Counted from the stretch's first letter, positions 9,131 through 19,465 are shown. The stretch: 64,000 nucleotides of DNA from Ardenticatenales bacterium (GCA_020853525.1 JADYYS010000059.1:55960-119959), one strand, 5' to 3'. Notes: generated by a model not told the origin, from the sequence alone. Numbers and translations: made by a program.

Positions 9131-9691
9131 ATGCACGGTGAGACGAGCGAAGAGATCCTGATGGACGCCGAGATGCGCATGGATGGCGCCGTGTCGTCGC
9201 TGGACCACGATCTGGCCGGCTTCCGCTCCGGGCGCGCCTCGACCGGGCTCGTCGACCGCATCCTCGTCGACTACTACGGCACCCCGACGCCGATCTCGCA
9301 GTGCGCCACCGTCGGGACGCCCGAAGCGAACATGATCACGATCCGGCCGTGGGACGCATCGACGCTGCCCAAGATCGAGAAGGCGATCCGGACATCGGAT
9401 GCCGGGCTGAACCCGTCCAGCGACGGACAGATCGTCCGGATCAACGTCCCGCCGCTGAGCGAGGAGCGGCGCGCCGAGCTGACGAAGCTCGTCTTGCGCC
9501 GCACCGAGGAGGCGCGCGTCGCGATCCGCAACGTCCGCCGCGACGCGGTGCATGCGCTCGACAAGCTGGATCACATCTCCGAGGACACGTTGCACGACGC
9601 CAAAGACGACCTGCAGAAGCTGACCGACAAGCACGTGCACACCGTCGACCAGCTGGGCGAACGCAAGACGACCGAGCTGCGCGAAGTCTGA
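9131..9691 (+). CDS. frr: Ribosome recycling factor
   Basis: [31 protein letters not shown]...[13 protein letters not shown]; gene order. Confidence 0.96.
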   Translation: MHGETSEEILMDAEMRMDGAVSSLDHDLAGFRSGRASTGLVDRILVDYYGTPTPISQCATVGTPEANMITIRPWDASTLPKIEKAIRTSDAGLNPSSDGQIVRINVPPLSEERRAELTKLVLRRTEEARVAIRNVRRDAVHALDKLDHISEDTLHDAKDDLQKLTDKHVHTVDQLGERKTTELREV

Positions 9692-9695
9692 TCCC

Positions 9696-10505
9696 GTGGC
9701 CGCCCGCCCCCCCGCCGCCGTGAGTCCCGCCGACGCCGCGCCGCCCGAGCGCGCCCGGCCGGCGCGTCCGCAGCACATCGCCGTCATCATGGACGGCAAC
9801 GGCCGCTGGGCGCGCCGCCGCGGCCTGCCGCGCCTGGCGGGGCACCGCGCGGGCACGGAGGCGCTGCGACGGGTCATCGAGGCGTGCGTCGAGTTCGAGG
9901 TCCCGATCCTGACGATCTACGCCTTTTCGACCGAGAACTGGAAGCGCCCGCCGCACGAGGTGCGCGGTCTCATGTTCCTGCTCGAGGAGGTCATCGAGCG
10001 CCAGCTCGACGCGCTGGACCAGAACGGCGTCCAGATCCGCCACATCGGCTGGCTGGACCACGTGCCCGACAACCTGCGCCGCGCGATCGCCCGCGCGATC
10101 GAGCGCACGGCCAAGAACGAGCGCCTGGTCCTGAACGTCGCCTTCAACTACGGCAGCCGCCACGAGATCGTGCGCGCCGTGCGCCGCATCGTGGCCGACG
10201 CGGTGCCGCCCGAGGAGATCGACGAGGCGCTGATCGAGCGCTACCTCGAGACCGCCGGCCTGCCCGACCCCGACCTGATCATCCGCACCTCCGGCGAGAT
10301 GCGCCTTTCCAACTTCCTGCTGTGGCAGGCCGCGTATGCCGAGATCTACGCCACGCCGACGCTCTGGCCGGACTTCGGCCGCGACGAGCTGCGGCGGGCG
10401 CTGGACAGCTACGCGGAGCGCGAGCGGCGGTACGGGGGGCGGTTGGACGAGGCGGGCGGCGATGTGGGCGAGGGGACGGCGGTCGGTGTTGGGCAATCCG
10501 GATGA
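9696..10505 (+). CDS. uppS: Isoprenyl transferase (undecaprenyl diphosphate synthase family)
   Basis: [34 protein letters not shown]...[15 protein letters not shown]. Confidence 0.95.
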   Translation: MAARPPAAVSPADAAPPERARPARPQHIAVIMDGNGRWARRRGLPRLAGHRAGTEALRRVIEACVEFEVPILTIYAFSTENWKRPPHEVRGLMFLLEEVIERQLDALDQNGVQIRHIGWLDHVPDNLRRAIARAIERTAKNERLVLNVAFNYGSRHEIVRAVRRIVADAVPPEEIDEALIERYLETAGLPDPDLIIRTSGEMRLSNFLLWQAAYAEIYATPTLWPDFGRDELRRALDSYAERERRYGGRLDEAGGDVGEGTAVGVGQSG

Positions 10506-10542
10506 TGCGCCGCACAGGCTGCCGCCGCGTCCCGATGCGACG

Positions 10543-11415
10543 ATGAGCAACCTGACCGTTCGCATTCTTAGTGCGGCAGTGTTGATTCCTTTGGTGCTGG
10601 CATCTGTAGTCTGGGCATCACCGATCCAGTGGCGCATCGGAATGTCGCTCGTGGCCCTTGTCGCGGCGGGCGAGATCCTCACGCTAGCGCACCGCGCCGG
10701 GACGGACGTCGAGCGCGCCGTGGGCGCAGTTGGGACGTATGCCTTGGTGTGGGGAGCCACCCAGCGGACCTACGCGCCGTTCACCCACGAGTACTCCGAG
10801 TCGGTACTCGCGGTCCTCGGCATCCTGACAGTCCTCATTGGCGGCGCATTTTTCGATCAACTCCGCCGCGGACCTGACCGGCGATCCGTCGCCGCTTGGT
10901 CGTTGACGTTGGCCGTGCCGATCTACATCGGCACATTCGCGACGTTCCTCGTTGTCTTGCGAGGGTTGACGGACGGTGTGGCCTGGACCGCGACACTGCT
11001 GGCCTTGGTCTGGGCGAACGATACGGCCGCCTACTTCGGCGGCCGCACGTTTGGGCGACACCCGATGGCACCGGCGCTCAGCCCAAAGAAGACATGGGAG
11101 GGCCTGGCGGTCGGCACCGCGATCACCGTGGTCGTTGCCCTCGGCCTGGCATGGTATGCCGCGACGAATGCGCTGTCCCATTGGGTGCCGAGCGATCTCA
11201 CGACGGCACCGATGTGGGTCGTTGCCGCTCTCGGCCTAGCCGTGTCCATCGCCGGCCCGCTGGGCGACCTCTCCCACTCGTTCATCAAGCGCCAGTTCGG
11301 CGCCAAGGACTCCTCGAACGTGATCCCCGGCCACGGCGGCGTGTGGGACCGGATCGACAGCCTGCTCTTCGCCGCCCCGGTCGTGTACCTCTTCGCCCGC
11401 CTGCTGGGCGCATAG
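10543..11415 (+). CDS. cdsA: Phosphatidate cytidylyltransferase
   Basis: ANDTAAYFGGRTFGRHPMAPALSPKKTWEG...KDSSNVIPGHGGVWDRIDSLLFAAPV. Start taken at ATG 10543 rather than track start 10336. Confidence 0.93.
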   Translation: MSNLTVRILSAAVLIPLVLASVVWASPIQWRIGMSLVALVAAGEILTLAHRAGTDVERAVGAVGTYALVWGATQRTYAPFTHEYSESVLAVLGILTVLIGGAFFDQLRRGPDRRSVAAWSLTLAVPIYIGTFATFLVVLRGLTDGVAWTATLLALVWANDTAAYFGGRTFGRHPMAPALSPKKTWEGLAVGTAITVVVALGLAWYAATNALSHWVPSDLTTAPMWVVAALGLAVSIAGPLGDLSHSFIKRQFGAKDSSNVIPGHGGVWDRIDSLLFAAPVVYLFARLLGA

Positions 11416-11419
11416 CGTT

Positions 11420-13384
11420 GTGATGGCCATGAGCCCGCTGCTGGTCGAAATCCTCCGCCGCTTGAACCTCGTCCTGGCCAGCACGACGGTCCTGTTCGCG
11501 TTCAGCCTGCTGGCCTACCTGTTCGTGTACAACGTCCGCAACGCCGTCGCCCGCGCCTTCGTGCGCGTCCTGGCGCTCGTCACGATCGTCTACGTCGGCG
11601 ACGTGTTCCTGGCGGCGGCGCGGCTGGACGCGGCGAACCCGGCGACGCGATTCTGGCTGCACTTCGAGTGGATCGGCGTCGCGCTCGTGGCGCCGGCGTT
11701 CTACCACATGGGCAGCGCGCTGCTGGCGACGACCGGTCGCGCGCCGGCGCGCAACGGATTCTACGTCCTCCTGGCTTGGGCGATGGGCCTCGTTGCGCTG
11801 GCCGATGCGCTGTTCACGCAGCAGATCGTCGGGGCGCCGTTCGGGCCGGCCGGCGCGGTGCGCCTCGCACCCGGACCGCTGTTCGGGGTGTTCGCGCTCG
11901 GCTTCGCGTTGTGGACGGCCGGCGGGACGTGGCACGTCTGGCGCGCCCGGGTGCGCGCGCTGACGCCCCGATCGCGGCGGCGGAACGCATCGCTCCTCGT
12001 CGCCGTCGTCGCGCCGCTGTCCGTGTTCCCGTACCTCGCCGTCGGCGGCGCGTCGATCGCCGCCAGCCCGGCCATCTGGCACGCCGTGAACATCGCGGCC
12101 AACGCCGCGCTGGCGACGATGCTCGTCCTCGTGACGTACGGCGTCGCGTTCAACGGCACGCTGATGCCCGAGCGCGCGGTGCGGCGCGACTTCGTGAAGT
12201 ACCTCGTCCACGGCCCGGCGCTCGGCGCGTTCGCGCTCCTCATGCTGCAGTCCGTGCCGCGGCGCCTCGAGCTGAGCCTCGGGCTGCCGCGCGACGCCGT
12301 TCTCAGCCTCGCGGTCGTGCTCGGGATCGTCGGCTATCAGTTCATGGTGCGCGCGGCCAAGCCGTACGTCGACCGGATCATCTTCGGTGGCGAGGGTCCC
12401 GATGTGATGTGGCTGCGCCGCCTCGACGAGCGGCTGCTGACCGCGCACGACCTCGAACAGCTCTTCGAGAACATCATCGCCATCCTCTGCGACCGGCTGC
12501 GCGTCACGACGGGCTGCATCATCGGCCTCGGCGAGGGGCGGCCGGCCGTGGACGCCTGGACGGGCGAGCGGGCGCGGACGCTGGCGCTGCTGGCGGGGAT
12601 CGACCTGACCGAGTTGGCGCGGCAGGCGGATGCCGACGGGTACGCCGGCACGCACCAGGACTTCCGGATCTACGCCCTGCGCGCCAGGGGTGGCGGCGCA
12701 TTCCTCGGCCTGCTGGCCGTCGAAGACCCGGCCCGCACGCTCCTGCCCGACGAGGCGGCCACGGTCGCGTCGTTGGTGGCGGCGGCGCAGGAGGCGCTCG
12801 AGGAGCGCGTCATCCAGCAGCGGGTGCTGGCAAGCCTGCGCGCGCTCGAACCCGAGCTCGAGGGCGTGCAGCGCCTGCGCGGTGCGCTCGAACCGGTCGC
12901 CGGCGGAACGGCCCTGCTGCCTGACGCCGCGGCCCCGGACGATGCAACCACGCCCGCGAGCGACGCGGCGTTCACCGGCTGGGTGCGGGACGCGCTGGCC
13001 CACTACTGGGGCGGGCCGAAGCTGTCCGAGAGCCCGCTCCTCGGCCTCGGCGTCGTGCGGCGGGCGCTGGCCGAGCACGACGGCAACCCGGGCCGCGCGA
13101 TCCGGTCGGTGCTCGAGCAGGCCCTCGAGCAGCTGAAGCCGGACGACGGCGAGCGGAGCCCGACGGCCAGCCAGTGGCTGCTCTACAACATCCTCGAGCT
13201 CAAGTTCGTCCGCGGCCACACCGTGCGCGAGATCGCCGAGCGCCTGGCATTGTCCGAGAGCGACCTCTACCGCAAGCAGCGCGTGGCGATCGAGGCGTTG
13301 GCGCAACAGCTGGCCGTGATGGAAGCGGGCGCGAGCACAGGATTGCGCACGTCAGGCCGGACGTCTACCATCCCGGCAGAGTGA
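11420..13384 (+). CDS. Multi-TM sensor protein with GAF-like segment and C-terminal helix-turn-helix
   Basis: N-terminal hydrophobic helices; middle segment AHDLEQLFENIIAILCDRLRVTTGCIIGLGEG; C-terminal LKFVRGHTVREIAERLALSESDLYRKQRVAIEALA. Confidence 0.6.
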   Translation: MMAMSPLLVEILRRLNLVLASTTVLFAFSLLAYLFVYNVRNAVARAFVRVLALVTIVYVGDVFLAAARLDAANPATRFWLHFEWIGVALVAPAFYHMGSALLATTGRAPARNGFYVLLAWAMGLVALADALFTQQIVGAPFGPAGAVRLAPGPLFGVFALGFALWTAGGTWHVWRARVRALTPRSRRRNASLLVAVVAPLSVFPYLAVGGASIAASPAIWHAVNIAANAALATMLVLVTYGVAFNGTLMPERAVRRDFVKYLVHGPALGAFALLMLQSVPRRLELSLGLPRDAVLSLAVVLGIVGYQFMVRAAKPYVDRIIFGGEGPDVMWLRRLDERLLTAHDLEQLFENIIAILCDRLRVTTGCIIGLGEGRPAVDAWTGERARTLALLAGIDLTELARQADADGYAGTHQDFRIYALRARGGGAFLGLLAVEDPARTLLPDEAATVASLVAAAQEALEERVIQQRVLASLRALEPELEGVQRLRGALEPVAGGTALLPDAAAPDDATTPASDAAFTGWVRDALAHYWGGPKLSESPLLGLGVVRRALAEHDGNPGRAIRSVLEQALEQLKPDDGERSPTASQWLLYNILELKFVRGHTVREIAERLALSESDLYRKQRVAIEALAQQLAVMEAGASTGLRTSGRTSTIPAE

Positions 13385-13417
13385 AGTTGGGCTCGTGACA
13401 AGAGGAGCGGACGGACG

Positions 13418-14284
13418 ATGAAGTGGCGTGAACTGCGGCGAAGCGAGAACGTGGAGGACCGTCGGCGGATATCCGGGCCGGCCGTGGCAGGCGGCGTGGG
13501 CGGCATCGGACTGCTCATCGTCCTCGCCTTCAGCCTCCTGACCGGCGCCGACCCGCAGGATCTCATCGAGGTCATCGAGCAGTCGGGCGGCGCGCAGGTG
13601 CCGGCGTCCGAGGCGAACCTGAGCGCGGAGGACAAGGAGCGGGCGGACTTCGTGGCGGCCGTGCTCGGCAGCACCGAGGACGTTTGGGGGCAGGAGTTCG
13701 CCGAGAACAACGCGGAGTACCAGGCGCCGTCGCTCGTCCTGTTCACCGAAGCGGTGGCGTCGGCCTGCGGCAACGCCAGCGCGGCGGTCGGGCCGTTCTA
13801 CTGCCCGGCCGACCAGAAGGTCTACATCGATCTGAGCTTCTACCAGATGCTCCAGGAGCGCTTCGGCGCGCCGGGCGACTTCGCCCAGGCGTACGTGATC
13901 GCCCATGAGATCGGCCACCACGTCCAGAACCTCGTCGGCACGTCCGGCCAGGTGGAGGCGGCGCGTCGCAGATCGTCGCCGGCCGAGGGAAACGAGCTCT
14001 CCGTGCGCCTCGAGCTGCAGGCCGACTGCTACGCCGGCATCTGGGCCCGCAACGGCGAGGAGATGGCCGGCATACTGGAGGAAGGCGACGTCGAGGAGGC
14101 CATCAACGCCGCACAGGCGATCGGTGACGACCGGCTCCAGAAGCAATCACAGGGCTACGTCGTCCCCGACGCGTTCACGCACGGCACGTCGGAGCAGCGC
14201 GCGGCGTGGTTTGCGCGCGGTCTGAACGAAGGATCCCTCGAGCGTTGCGACACGTTCGGGGGGTCGATCGACATCGCGCGATGA
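13418..14284 (+). CDS. Neutral zinc metallopeptidase (YpfJ family)
   Basis: MKWRELRRSENVEDRRR...VYIDLSFYQMLQERFGAPGDFAQAYVIAHEIGHHVQNL (HExxH). Confidence 0.92.
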   Translation: MKWRELRRSENVEDRRRISGPAVAGGVGGIGLLIVLAFSLLTGADPQDLIEVIEQSGGAQVPASEANLSAEDKERADFVAAVLGSTEDVWGQEFAENNAEYQAPSLVLFTEAVASACGNASAAVGPFYCPADQKVYIDLSFYQMLQERFGAPGDFAQAYVIAHEIGHHVQNLVGTSGQVEAARRRSSPAEGNELSVRLELQADCYAGIWARNGEEMAGILEEGDVEEAINAAQAIGDDRLQKQSQGYVVPDAFTHGTSEQRAAWFARGLNEGSLERCDTFGGSIDIAR

Positions 14285-15453
14285 CGACCGATCGCCTCGT
14301 CTACCTCGATCACTCCGCCACGACGCCCGTCGCATCCGAGGTCGTCGAGGCGATGCTGCCGTACCTCACAACGTGCTTCGGCAACGCCTCGGGCGCGCAT
14401 AGCTTGGCCCGCAAGTCGCGCGGCGGACTCGAGCGGGCGCGGACGACGGTGGCGGATCTTATCGGCGCCCGGAGCCACGAGATCGTATTCACCTCCGGCG
14501 GTTCGGAGAGCGACAACCTGGCGATCCGCGGCGTCGCCCACGCCTGGCGGGCAGCCGGGAACGCGGGCGGCCACGTGATCACCAGCGCCGTGGAGCACGA
14601 GGCCGTCCTGGCGACGGCGCACTGTCTCGAGCACGAGGGATTCGACGTCACGGTCGTGGGCGTCGACGAGATGGGGCGCGTGCGTGTCGACGAAGTGCTC
14701 GGCGCCGTGCGGTCCGACACCTGTCTCGTCAGCCTGATGCTGGCAAACAACGAAGTCGGCACGCTCCAGCCGGTGGCCGAGGTCGGCGCGGCGCTCCGGC
14801 CGCGGGACATCCGCGTCCACACGGACGCCGTCCAGGCCGGGGCGTGGCTCGATATCGATGTGGATGCGCTGAACGTCGACATCCTCAGCCTGTCGGCCCA
14901 CAAGTTCTACGGCCCGAAGGGCGTCGGCATCCTCTACGTCCGCGACGGGACGATGCTCGAGCCGACGCAGACCGGCGGCGGCCAGGAGCGACACCGCCGG
15001 GCCGGAACGGAGAACGTGGCCGGCGCGGTCGGGCTGGCGGTCGCACTCGACTGTGCGGCCGCCGACCGGGCGGCGACGGTGCCGCGGCTGACGGGCCTGC
15101 GCGACCGCTTGATCGACGCCCTGACGGCCGATCCGTCCATCCGGCTCACCGGTCACCGCACGGAGCGCATGCCGAACCACGCCTCGTTCTGCATTGCCGA
15201 CGTCCGCGCGGACGTGCTCCTGCTCGGCCTCGACATGCACGGCATCTGTGCCTCCAGCGGCTCCGCGTGCTCCAGCGGCAAGGTCGAGCCGTCGCACGTC
15301 CTGTCGGCGATGGGCGTGCCGGCCGAGCTGGCGAGCGGGGCGCTGCGGTTCAGCCTCGGGCGAAGCACGACGGACGAGGACATCGACGCCGTGCTCGACG
15401 TGCTGCCCGATCTGGTGGCGCGACTGCGGGGGGTTGGGGCGGTGCGACCCTGA
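14281..15453 (+). CDS. Cysteine desulfurase (NifS/IscS type)
   Basis: VYLDHSATTPV...FTSGGSESDNLAIRG...LSAHKFYGPKGVGILYV...ASSGSACSSGKVEPSHVL; ATGA overlap with preceding gene. Confidence 0.95.
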   Translation: MTTDRLVYLDHSATTPVASEVVEAMLPYLTTCFGNASGAHSLARKSRGGLERARTTVADLIGARSHEIVFTSGGSESDNLAIRGVAHAWRAAGNAGGHVITSAVEHEAVLATAHCLEHEGFDVTVVGVDEMGRVRVDEVLGAVRSDTCLVSLMLANNEVGTLQPVAEVGAALRPRDIRVHTDAVQAGAWLDIDVDALNVDILSLSAHKFYGPKGVGILYVRDGTMLEPTQTGGGQERHRRAGTENVAGAVGLAVALDCAAADRAATVPRLTGLRDRLIDALTADPSIRLTGHRTERMPNHASFCIADVRADVLLLGLDMHGICASSGSACSSGKVEPSHVLSAMGVPAELASGALRFSLGRSTTDEDIDAVLDVLPDLVARLRGVGAVRP

Positions 15454-15477
15454 GGCGCCCCGTCGTCGTTCGTGCCT

Positions 15478-15507
15478 TTGACCCCCTCCGCCCGCCCCCC
15501 GTATAAT
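15478..15507 (+). promoter_or_regulatory. Sigma70-like promoter upstream of nuoB1
   Basis: TTGACC (15478-15483), 18-bp spacer, TATAAT (15502-15507), ~50 bp before the nuoB1 ATG. Confidence 0.55.
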
Positions 15508-15555
15508 CGCCCGCGCCCGTACCTTGCGACGCAAGGCTCCCGCCGAGGAACCGCG

Positions 15556-16431
15556 ATGGCAGACGATCCGACCCCCGTTCTTGCGCCGAGCCCCGCGTCG
15601 GCCCCGACCCGCTTCGTCACCCCCACGATCGATCCCGACGTCCTCGAGTCGTGGACGTCGTACGTGCAGCGGTTCGAGAACGACGAAGCGTTCATCCAAG
15701 GCCAGATCGAACAGAGCGTCATGGTGACGACGTTCGATCGCCTGATCAAGATGGTGGACGGCGTCTACAACTGGGGGCGCAGGTCCTCGATCTGGCCCCT
15801 TCAGTTCGGGCTCGCGTGCTGCGCGATCGAGATGATCTCGACCGCCGCCAGCCGCTTCGACATCGACCGCTTCGGCGCCGGGCTATTCCGTCCGAGCCCG
15901 CGGCAGGCGGACCTGATGATCGTCAGCGGCACCGTCACCAAGAAGATGGTCCCGCAGATCGTCCGCCTCTGGAATCAGATGCCCGAGCCGCGCTACTGCC
16001 TTTCGATGGGCGCCTGCGCCACCGGCGGCGGGCCGTTCAAGGAAGGCTACAACGTCGTCAGCGGGATCGACCAGTTCATCCCGGTCGACATCTACGTGCC
16101 GGGCTGCCCGCCGACGCCGCAGGCGCTGCTGCACGGCCTGATCGCCCTGCAGCGGAAGATCGACGGCCAGAGCATCAAGAACGTCAGCTGGTACGGGCGC
16201 GATCCGCTGCCCGAGGTGCCGGTGCCGGTCCTCGGTCCGGATCTCGTCGACCTGCGGCAGCTGCCCGACATCCAGGCACGCGCGGCCGAGCTCGGCGCGC
16301 TTTCGCCCGAGGAGCTGGCGGCGATGCAGGCGGGAGCCGGCGGCGCGGCGGCCGGAACCGAGGGCGGGATCAGTGCGGTCATGGCCGAGCGGCTGGCGAT
16401 CTGGCGCGAGCGCGTGGCCTCGAAGGGCTGA
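15556..16431 (+). CDS. nuoB: NADH-quinone oxidoreductase subunit B (set 1, with N- and C-terminal extensions)
   Basis: [52 protein letters not shown]...[12 protein letters not shown]...[12 protein letters not shown]; all four cluster-N2 Cys present. Confidence 0.95.
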   Translation: MADDPTPVLAPSPASAPTRFVTPTIDPDVLESWTSYVQRFENDEAFIQGQIEQSVMVTTFDRLIKMVDGVYNWGRRSSIWPLQFGLACCAIEMISTAASRFDIDRFGAGLFRPSPRQADLMIVSGTVTKKMVPQIVRLWNQMPEPRYCLSMGACATGGGPFKEGYNVVSGIDQFIPVDIYVPGCPPTPQALLHGLIALQRKIDGQSIKNVSWYGRDPLPEVPVPVLGPDLVDLRQLPDIQARAAELGALSPEELAAMQAGAGGAAAGTEGGISAVMAERLAIWRERVASKG

Positions 16432-16466
16432 GGAACACACCTTGGAACACACCCTGGAACACGCGA
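16431..16466 (+). repeat. 12-bp tandem repeat x3 between nuoB1 and nuoCD1
   Basis: aggaacacacct / tggaacacaccc / tggaacacgcga. Confidence 0.8.
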
Positions 16467-18217
16467 TGACGAAGCAAACGGACGTCGTGGCGGCACCGGC
16501 GCCGGCCGACGTGGTCGCAGCAGTGCACAAGCAGCTGGGCGAGCGCGTAACCGTCGACGACGGCGGCGCACTGGTCGTCGGCCCATCGAACTTGATCGAC
16601 GTCGTCCGTGCGCTGCGGGACGACCACGGCCTTGACTACCTGGCGAACCTCACCGCCGTGGACTGGCTCGACCGGTTCGAGGTGGTCTACCACCTCTGCA
16701 GCTCGGCGGGCGGCGCGCCGATCGTGCTGAAGACAACGACGGACCGCGCGAACCCGCGCGTCCCGAGCTTGTTCGGGATCTACCCCGGCGCGGACTTCCA
16801 GGAGCGCGAGGTTTACGACATGTTCGGGATCCGCTTCGCGGGCCACCCGAACTTGAAGCGGATCCTGATGTGGGAGGGGTTTGCCGGGTGGCCGCTGCGC
16901 AAGGACTGGCGCGAAGCCTACTTCGAGCAGGAGCACAAGCCGCTCACCAGCCGCTGGCCGGACGGGCAGTTCTTCTTCGGCGAGGACAAGCTGACGGATT
17001 GGGGCTCGAACACGAAGCTCCCGCCTGCCTACACCGGCGCCGAGATCGGTCGGCCGAAGCCGCAGGAAGGGCAGTACGTCGTCGACATCGACGCACTGCG
17101 CCGCGGCACGTCGTTCGGCAGCGACCGCCTCGTCGTGAACATGGGGCCGCAGCACCCGAGCACGCACGGCGTCTTCCAGATGCGCCTCGTCCTGGACGGC
17201 GAGACCGTCGTGGACCTCGAGCCCGTGATGGGCTACATGCACCGCAACCACGAGAAGATCGGCGAGCGGAACCTCTGGCTGGGCAACATGCCCTTCACGG
17301 ACCGCCTGGACTATATCGCCCAGCTGGGCAGCGAGTGGGGCTACGCGCTGTGCGTCGAGCGGATGATGGGCCTCGAGGTACCGGAGCGCGCCGAGTACAT
17401 CCGCGTGATCATGGCCGAGCTGAACCGGATCCAGAGCCACTTCTGGTCGATCGGCTTCCTGCTGAACGACCTCGGCGCGTTCTTCACCCCCAGCCTGTAC
17501 GCGATCGAGGAGCGCGAGATCGTCCTCGACCTGTTCGAGATGGCAACCGGCTCGCGGCTCATGTGCAACTACATGCGCTTCGGCGGCGTGGCCTACGACC
17601 TGCCGGACGCCTTCATGCCGCTGGTGAACGTCCTCGTGAACGAGCGCATGGAGCGGGCGATCGACGAGATCGACGCCTACCTGACGAACAACGAGATCGT
17701 CATGGAGCGGATGAAGGGCGTCGGCGTCCTGACGCCCGAGCTGGCGATCGCGTACTCGACCTCGGGGCCGGTGCTCCGCGGCTCGGGCGTGGCGTACGAC
17801 GTGCGCCGGGCCGACCCGTACGGGATCTACGACCGCTTCGACTGGAACGTCGTCACCGCCAACGAAGGTGACGTCTATGCGCGCTACGCCGTCCGGATCG
17901 GCGAGATGCGCGAGAGCCTGAAGATCCTGCGGCAGGCGCTGCCGCAGATGCCGGCCGGCGAGATCCTGGGCGGCAAGAAGGCCTGGCAGGTGCGCGTGCC
18001 GGCCGGCGAGCACTATGCAAGGGTGGAGAATCCCCGTGGCGAGCTTGGGTACTACTGCGTCTCCGACGGCAAAGCCAACCCGTACCGCTACCACGTCCGC
18101 TCGCCCTGTTTCGTGAACCTGACGTCGTTGGCCGAGATGTGCAAGGGCTACAAAGTGGCCGACGTGGTGGCGATCCTGGGGTCGATCGATATTGTGTTGG
18201 GTGAAGTCGACAGGTAG
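16466..18217 (+). CDS. nuoCD: NADH-quinone oxidoreductase subunit C/D fusion (set 1)
   Basis: C part ...FQEREVYDMFGIRFAGHPNLKRILMWEGF...PLRKDW; D part VVNMGPQHPSTHGVFQMRLVLDGE...LDYIAQLGSEWGYALCVERMMG. Confidence 0.94.
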   Translation: MTKQTDVVAAPAPADVVAAVHKQLGERVTVDDGGALVVGPSNLIDVVRALRDDHGLDYLANLTAVDWLDRFEVVYHLCSSAGGAPIVLKTTTDRANPRVPSLFGIYPGADFQEREVYDMFGIRFAGHPNLKRILMWEGFAGWPLRKDWREAYFEQEHKPLTSRWPDGQFFFGEDKLTDWGSNTKLPPAYTGAEIGRPKPQEGQYVVDIDALRRGTSFGSDRLVVNMGPQHPSTHGVFQMRLVLDGETVVDLEPVMGYMHRNHEKIGERNLWLGNMPFTDRLDYIAQLGSEWGYALCVERMMGLEVPERAEYIRVIMAELNRIQSHFWSIGFLLNDLGAFFTPSLYAIEEREIVLDLFEMATGSRLMCNYMRFGGVAYDLPDAFMPLVNVLVNERMERAIDEIDAYLTNNEIVMERMKGVGVLTPELAIAYSTSGPVLRGSGVAYDVRRADPYGIYDRFDWNVVTANEGDVYARYAVRIGEMRESLKILRQALPQMPAGEILGGKKAWQVRVPAGEHYARVENPRGELGYYCVSDGKANPYRYHVRSPCFVNLTSLAEMCKGYKVADVVAILGSIDIVLGEVDR

Positions 18218-18231
18218 TTGAGGAGCGGTCG

Positions 18232-18993
18232 ATGGGTTACGGCATGGGCGTGCTGAAGGGGATGGGCATCACCTTCCGGCACATGATCGAAACGTATACG
18301 ATCGGCTTCAAGCTGCAGCCGTCCGCGGCGGGCGATCTGCCCGCTCCGACCGGCGTGGCGGGCGGCATGCCGACGGTCACCGGCGGCATGCAGACGATCC
18401 AGTATCCCGAAGAGAAGCTGCCCGTACCGGAGCGCTTCCGCTACCTCCCGTTCCTGCTCTACGACGAAGAGCAGGGCCACGAGCGCGCCCACTTCGACGG
18501 CGTGCGCTGCACGGCGTGCGGTATCTGCGCCAAGGTCTGCCCGCCGCAGTGCATCTGGATCGTCCAGGGCAAGGGCGACGACGGCAAGCCGCGGCCGGTG
18601 TGCACGGAGTTCTACATCGACAGCAGCATCTGCATGAGCTGCGGCTTCTGCGCCGAGTACTGCCCGTTCGACGCGATCAAGATGGACCACGAGTTCGAGC
18701 TCTCGAGCTACGAGCGCCACGAGAGCTGGGTCTACGACCTCCAGGAGCTCCTCCACCCGGTCGCCTACCATGCCGCGATCCATCCGACGGACTACGCCCG
18801 CGAGGTCGAGGAGACGCGCGCCAAGGACGAGGCGAAGCGCACGCGCGACGCAGCCAAGGCAGCGGCGGCCGTTGCGGCCGGCGGCGACCCCGTGGCGGAC
18901 GCGGCGGCGGCCGAAGAGGCGAAGCGGCTGAAGATGGAGGCGCGCGAACGGATGCTGGCGGCCAAGAAGGCCAAGGAGCAGGGCGGGGGGTGA
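18232..18993 (+). CDS. nuoI: NADH-quinone oxidoreductase subunit I (set 1) with long charged C-terminal tail
   Basis: CTACGICAKVCPPQCIWIV and CMSCGFCAEYCPFDAIKMDHEFELSSYER: two 4Fe-4S motifs. Confidence 0.93.
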   Translation: MGYGMGVLKGMGITFRHMIETYTIGFKLQPSAAGDLPAPTGVAGGMPTVTGGMQTIQYPEEKLPVPERFRYLPFLLYDEEQGHERAHFDGVRCTACGICAKVCPPQCIWIVQGKGDDGKPRPVCTEFYIDSSICMSCGFCAEYCPFDAIKMDHEFELSSYERHESWVYDLQELLHPVAYHAAIHPTDYAREVEETRAKDEAKRTRDAAKAAAAVAAGGDPVADAAAAEEAKRLKMEARERMLAAKKAKEQGGG

Positions 18994-19036
18994 TGGGGTC
19001 GCTGGTTCTGTCAGCCCTCGGTGACGGCTTCGGCCG

Positions 19037-19426
19037 TTGTTCACGCAGGAAAGCCTCGTGCTAGCCGACTACGCCCCCCTCGTCGTCCTCCTCGCCTTCG
19101 CCGTCGGCCTCGGCGTGATCGTCATGGGCCTGGCGCACTTCATCGGTCCGCGCAGCCCGTCGCCCGTCAAGGACCAGACGTACGAGAGCGGGATGACGGC
19201 GATCGGCGGGGCACAGCGGCGGGTGCCGGTGCGCTACTACCTGATCGCGACGCTGTTCATCCTGTTCGACATCGAGGTGATCTACCTCTACCCGTGGGCG
19301 GCCGATTTCCGCAATCTCGTGGCCAAGCAAGGGTTCGGAGCGCTCGGCGGGATGGCGGTGTTCCTCGGCATTCTGCTGGTGGGCTATGTTTACGTCTGGC
19401 GCGAGGGCGCGCTGGAGTGGGACTGA
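19037..19426 (+). CDS. nuoA: NADH-quinone oxidoreductase subunit A
   Basis: DQTYESGMTAIGGAQRRVPVRYYLIATLFILFDIEVIYLYPWA. TTG start at 19037 or GTG at 19058. Confidence 0.94.
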   Translation: MFTQESLVLADYAPLVVLLAFAVGLGVIVMGLAHFIGPRSPSPVKDQTYESGMTAIGGAQRRVPVRYYLIATLFILFDIEVIYLYPWAADFRNLVAKQGFGALGGMAVFLGILLVGYVYVWREGALEWD

Positions 19427-19465
19427 TCCGCTCGTTGTCCACGAGCGCTCCGACCGAGGTGATCG

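Noticed and set aside
11285-13306. 673-aa minus-strand ORF
   Set aside because: Antisense to cdsA and the multi-TM/HTH gene; typical high-GC shadow ORF.
16379-18094. 571-aa minus-strand ORF
   Set aside because: Fully antisense to nuoCD, which has strong family motifs.
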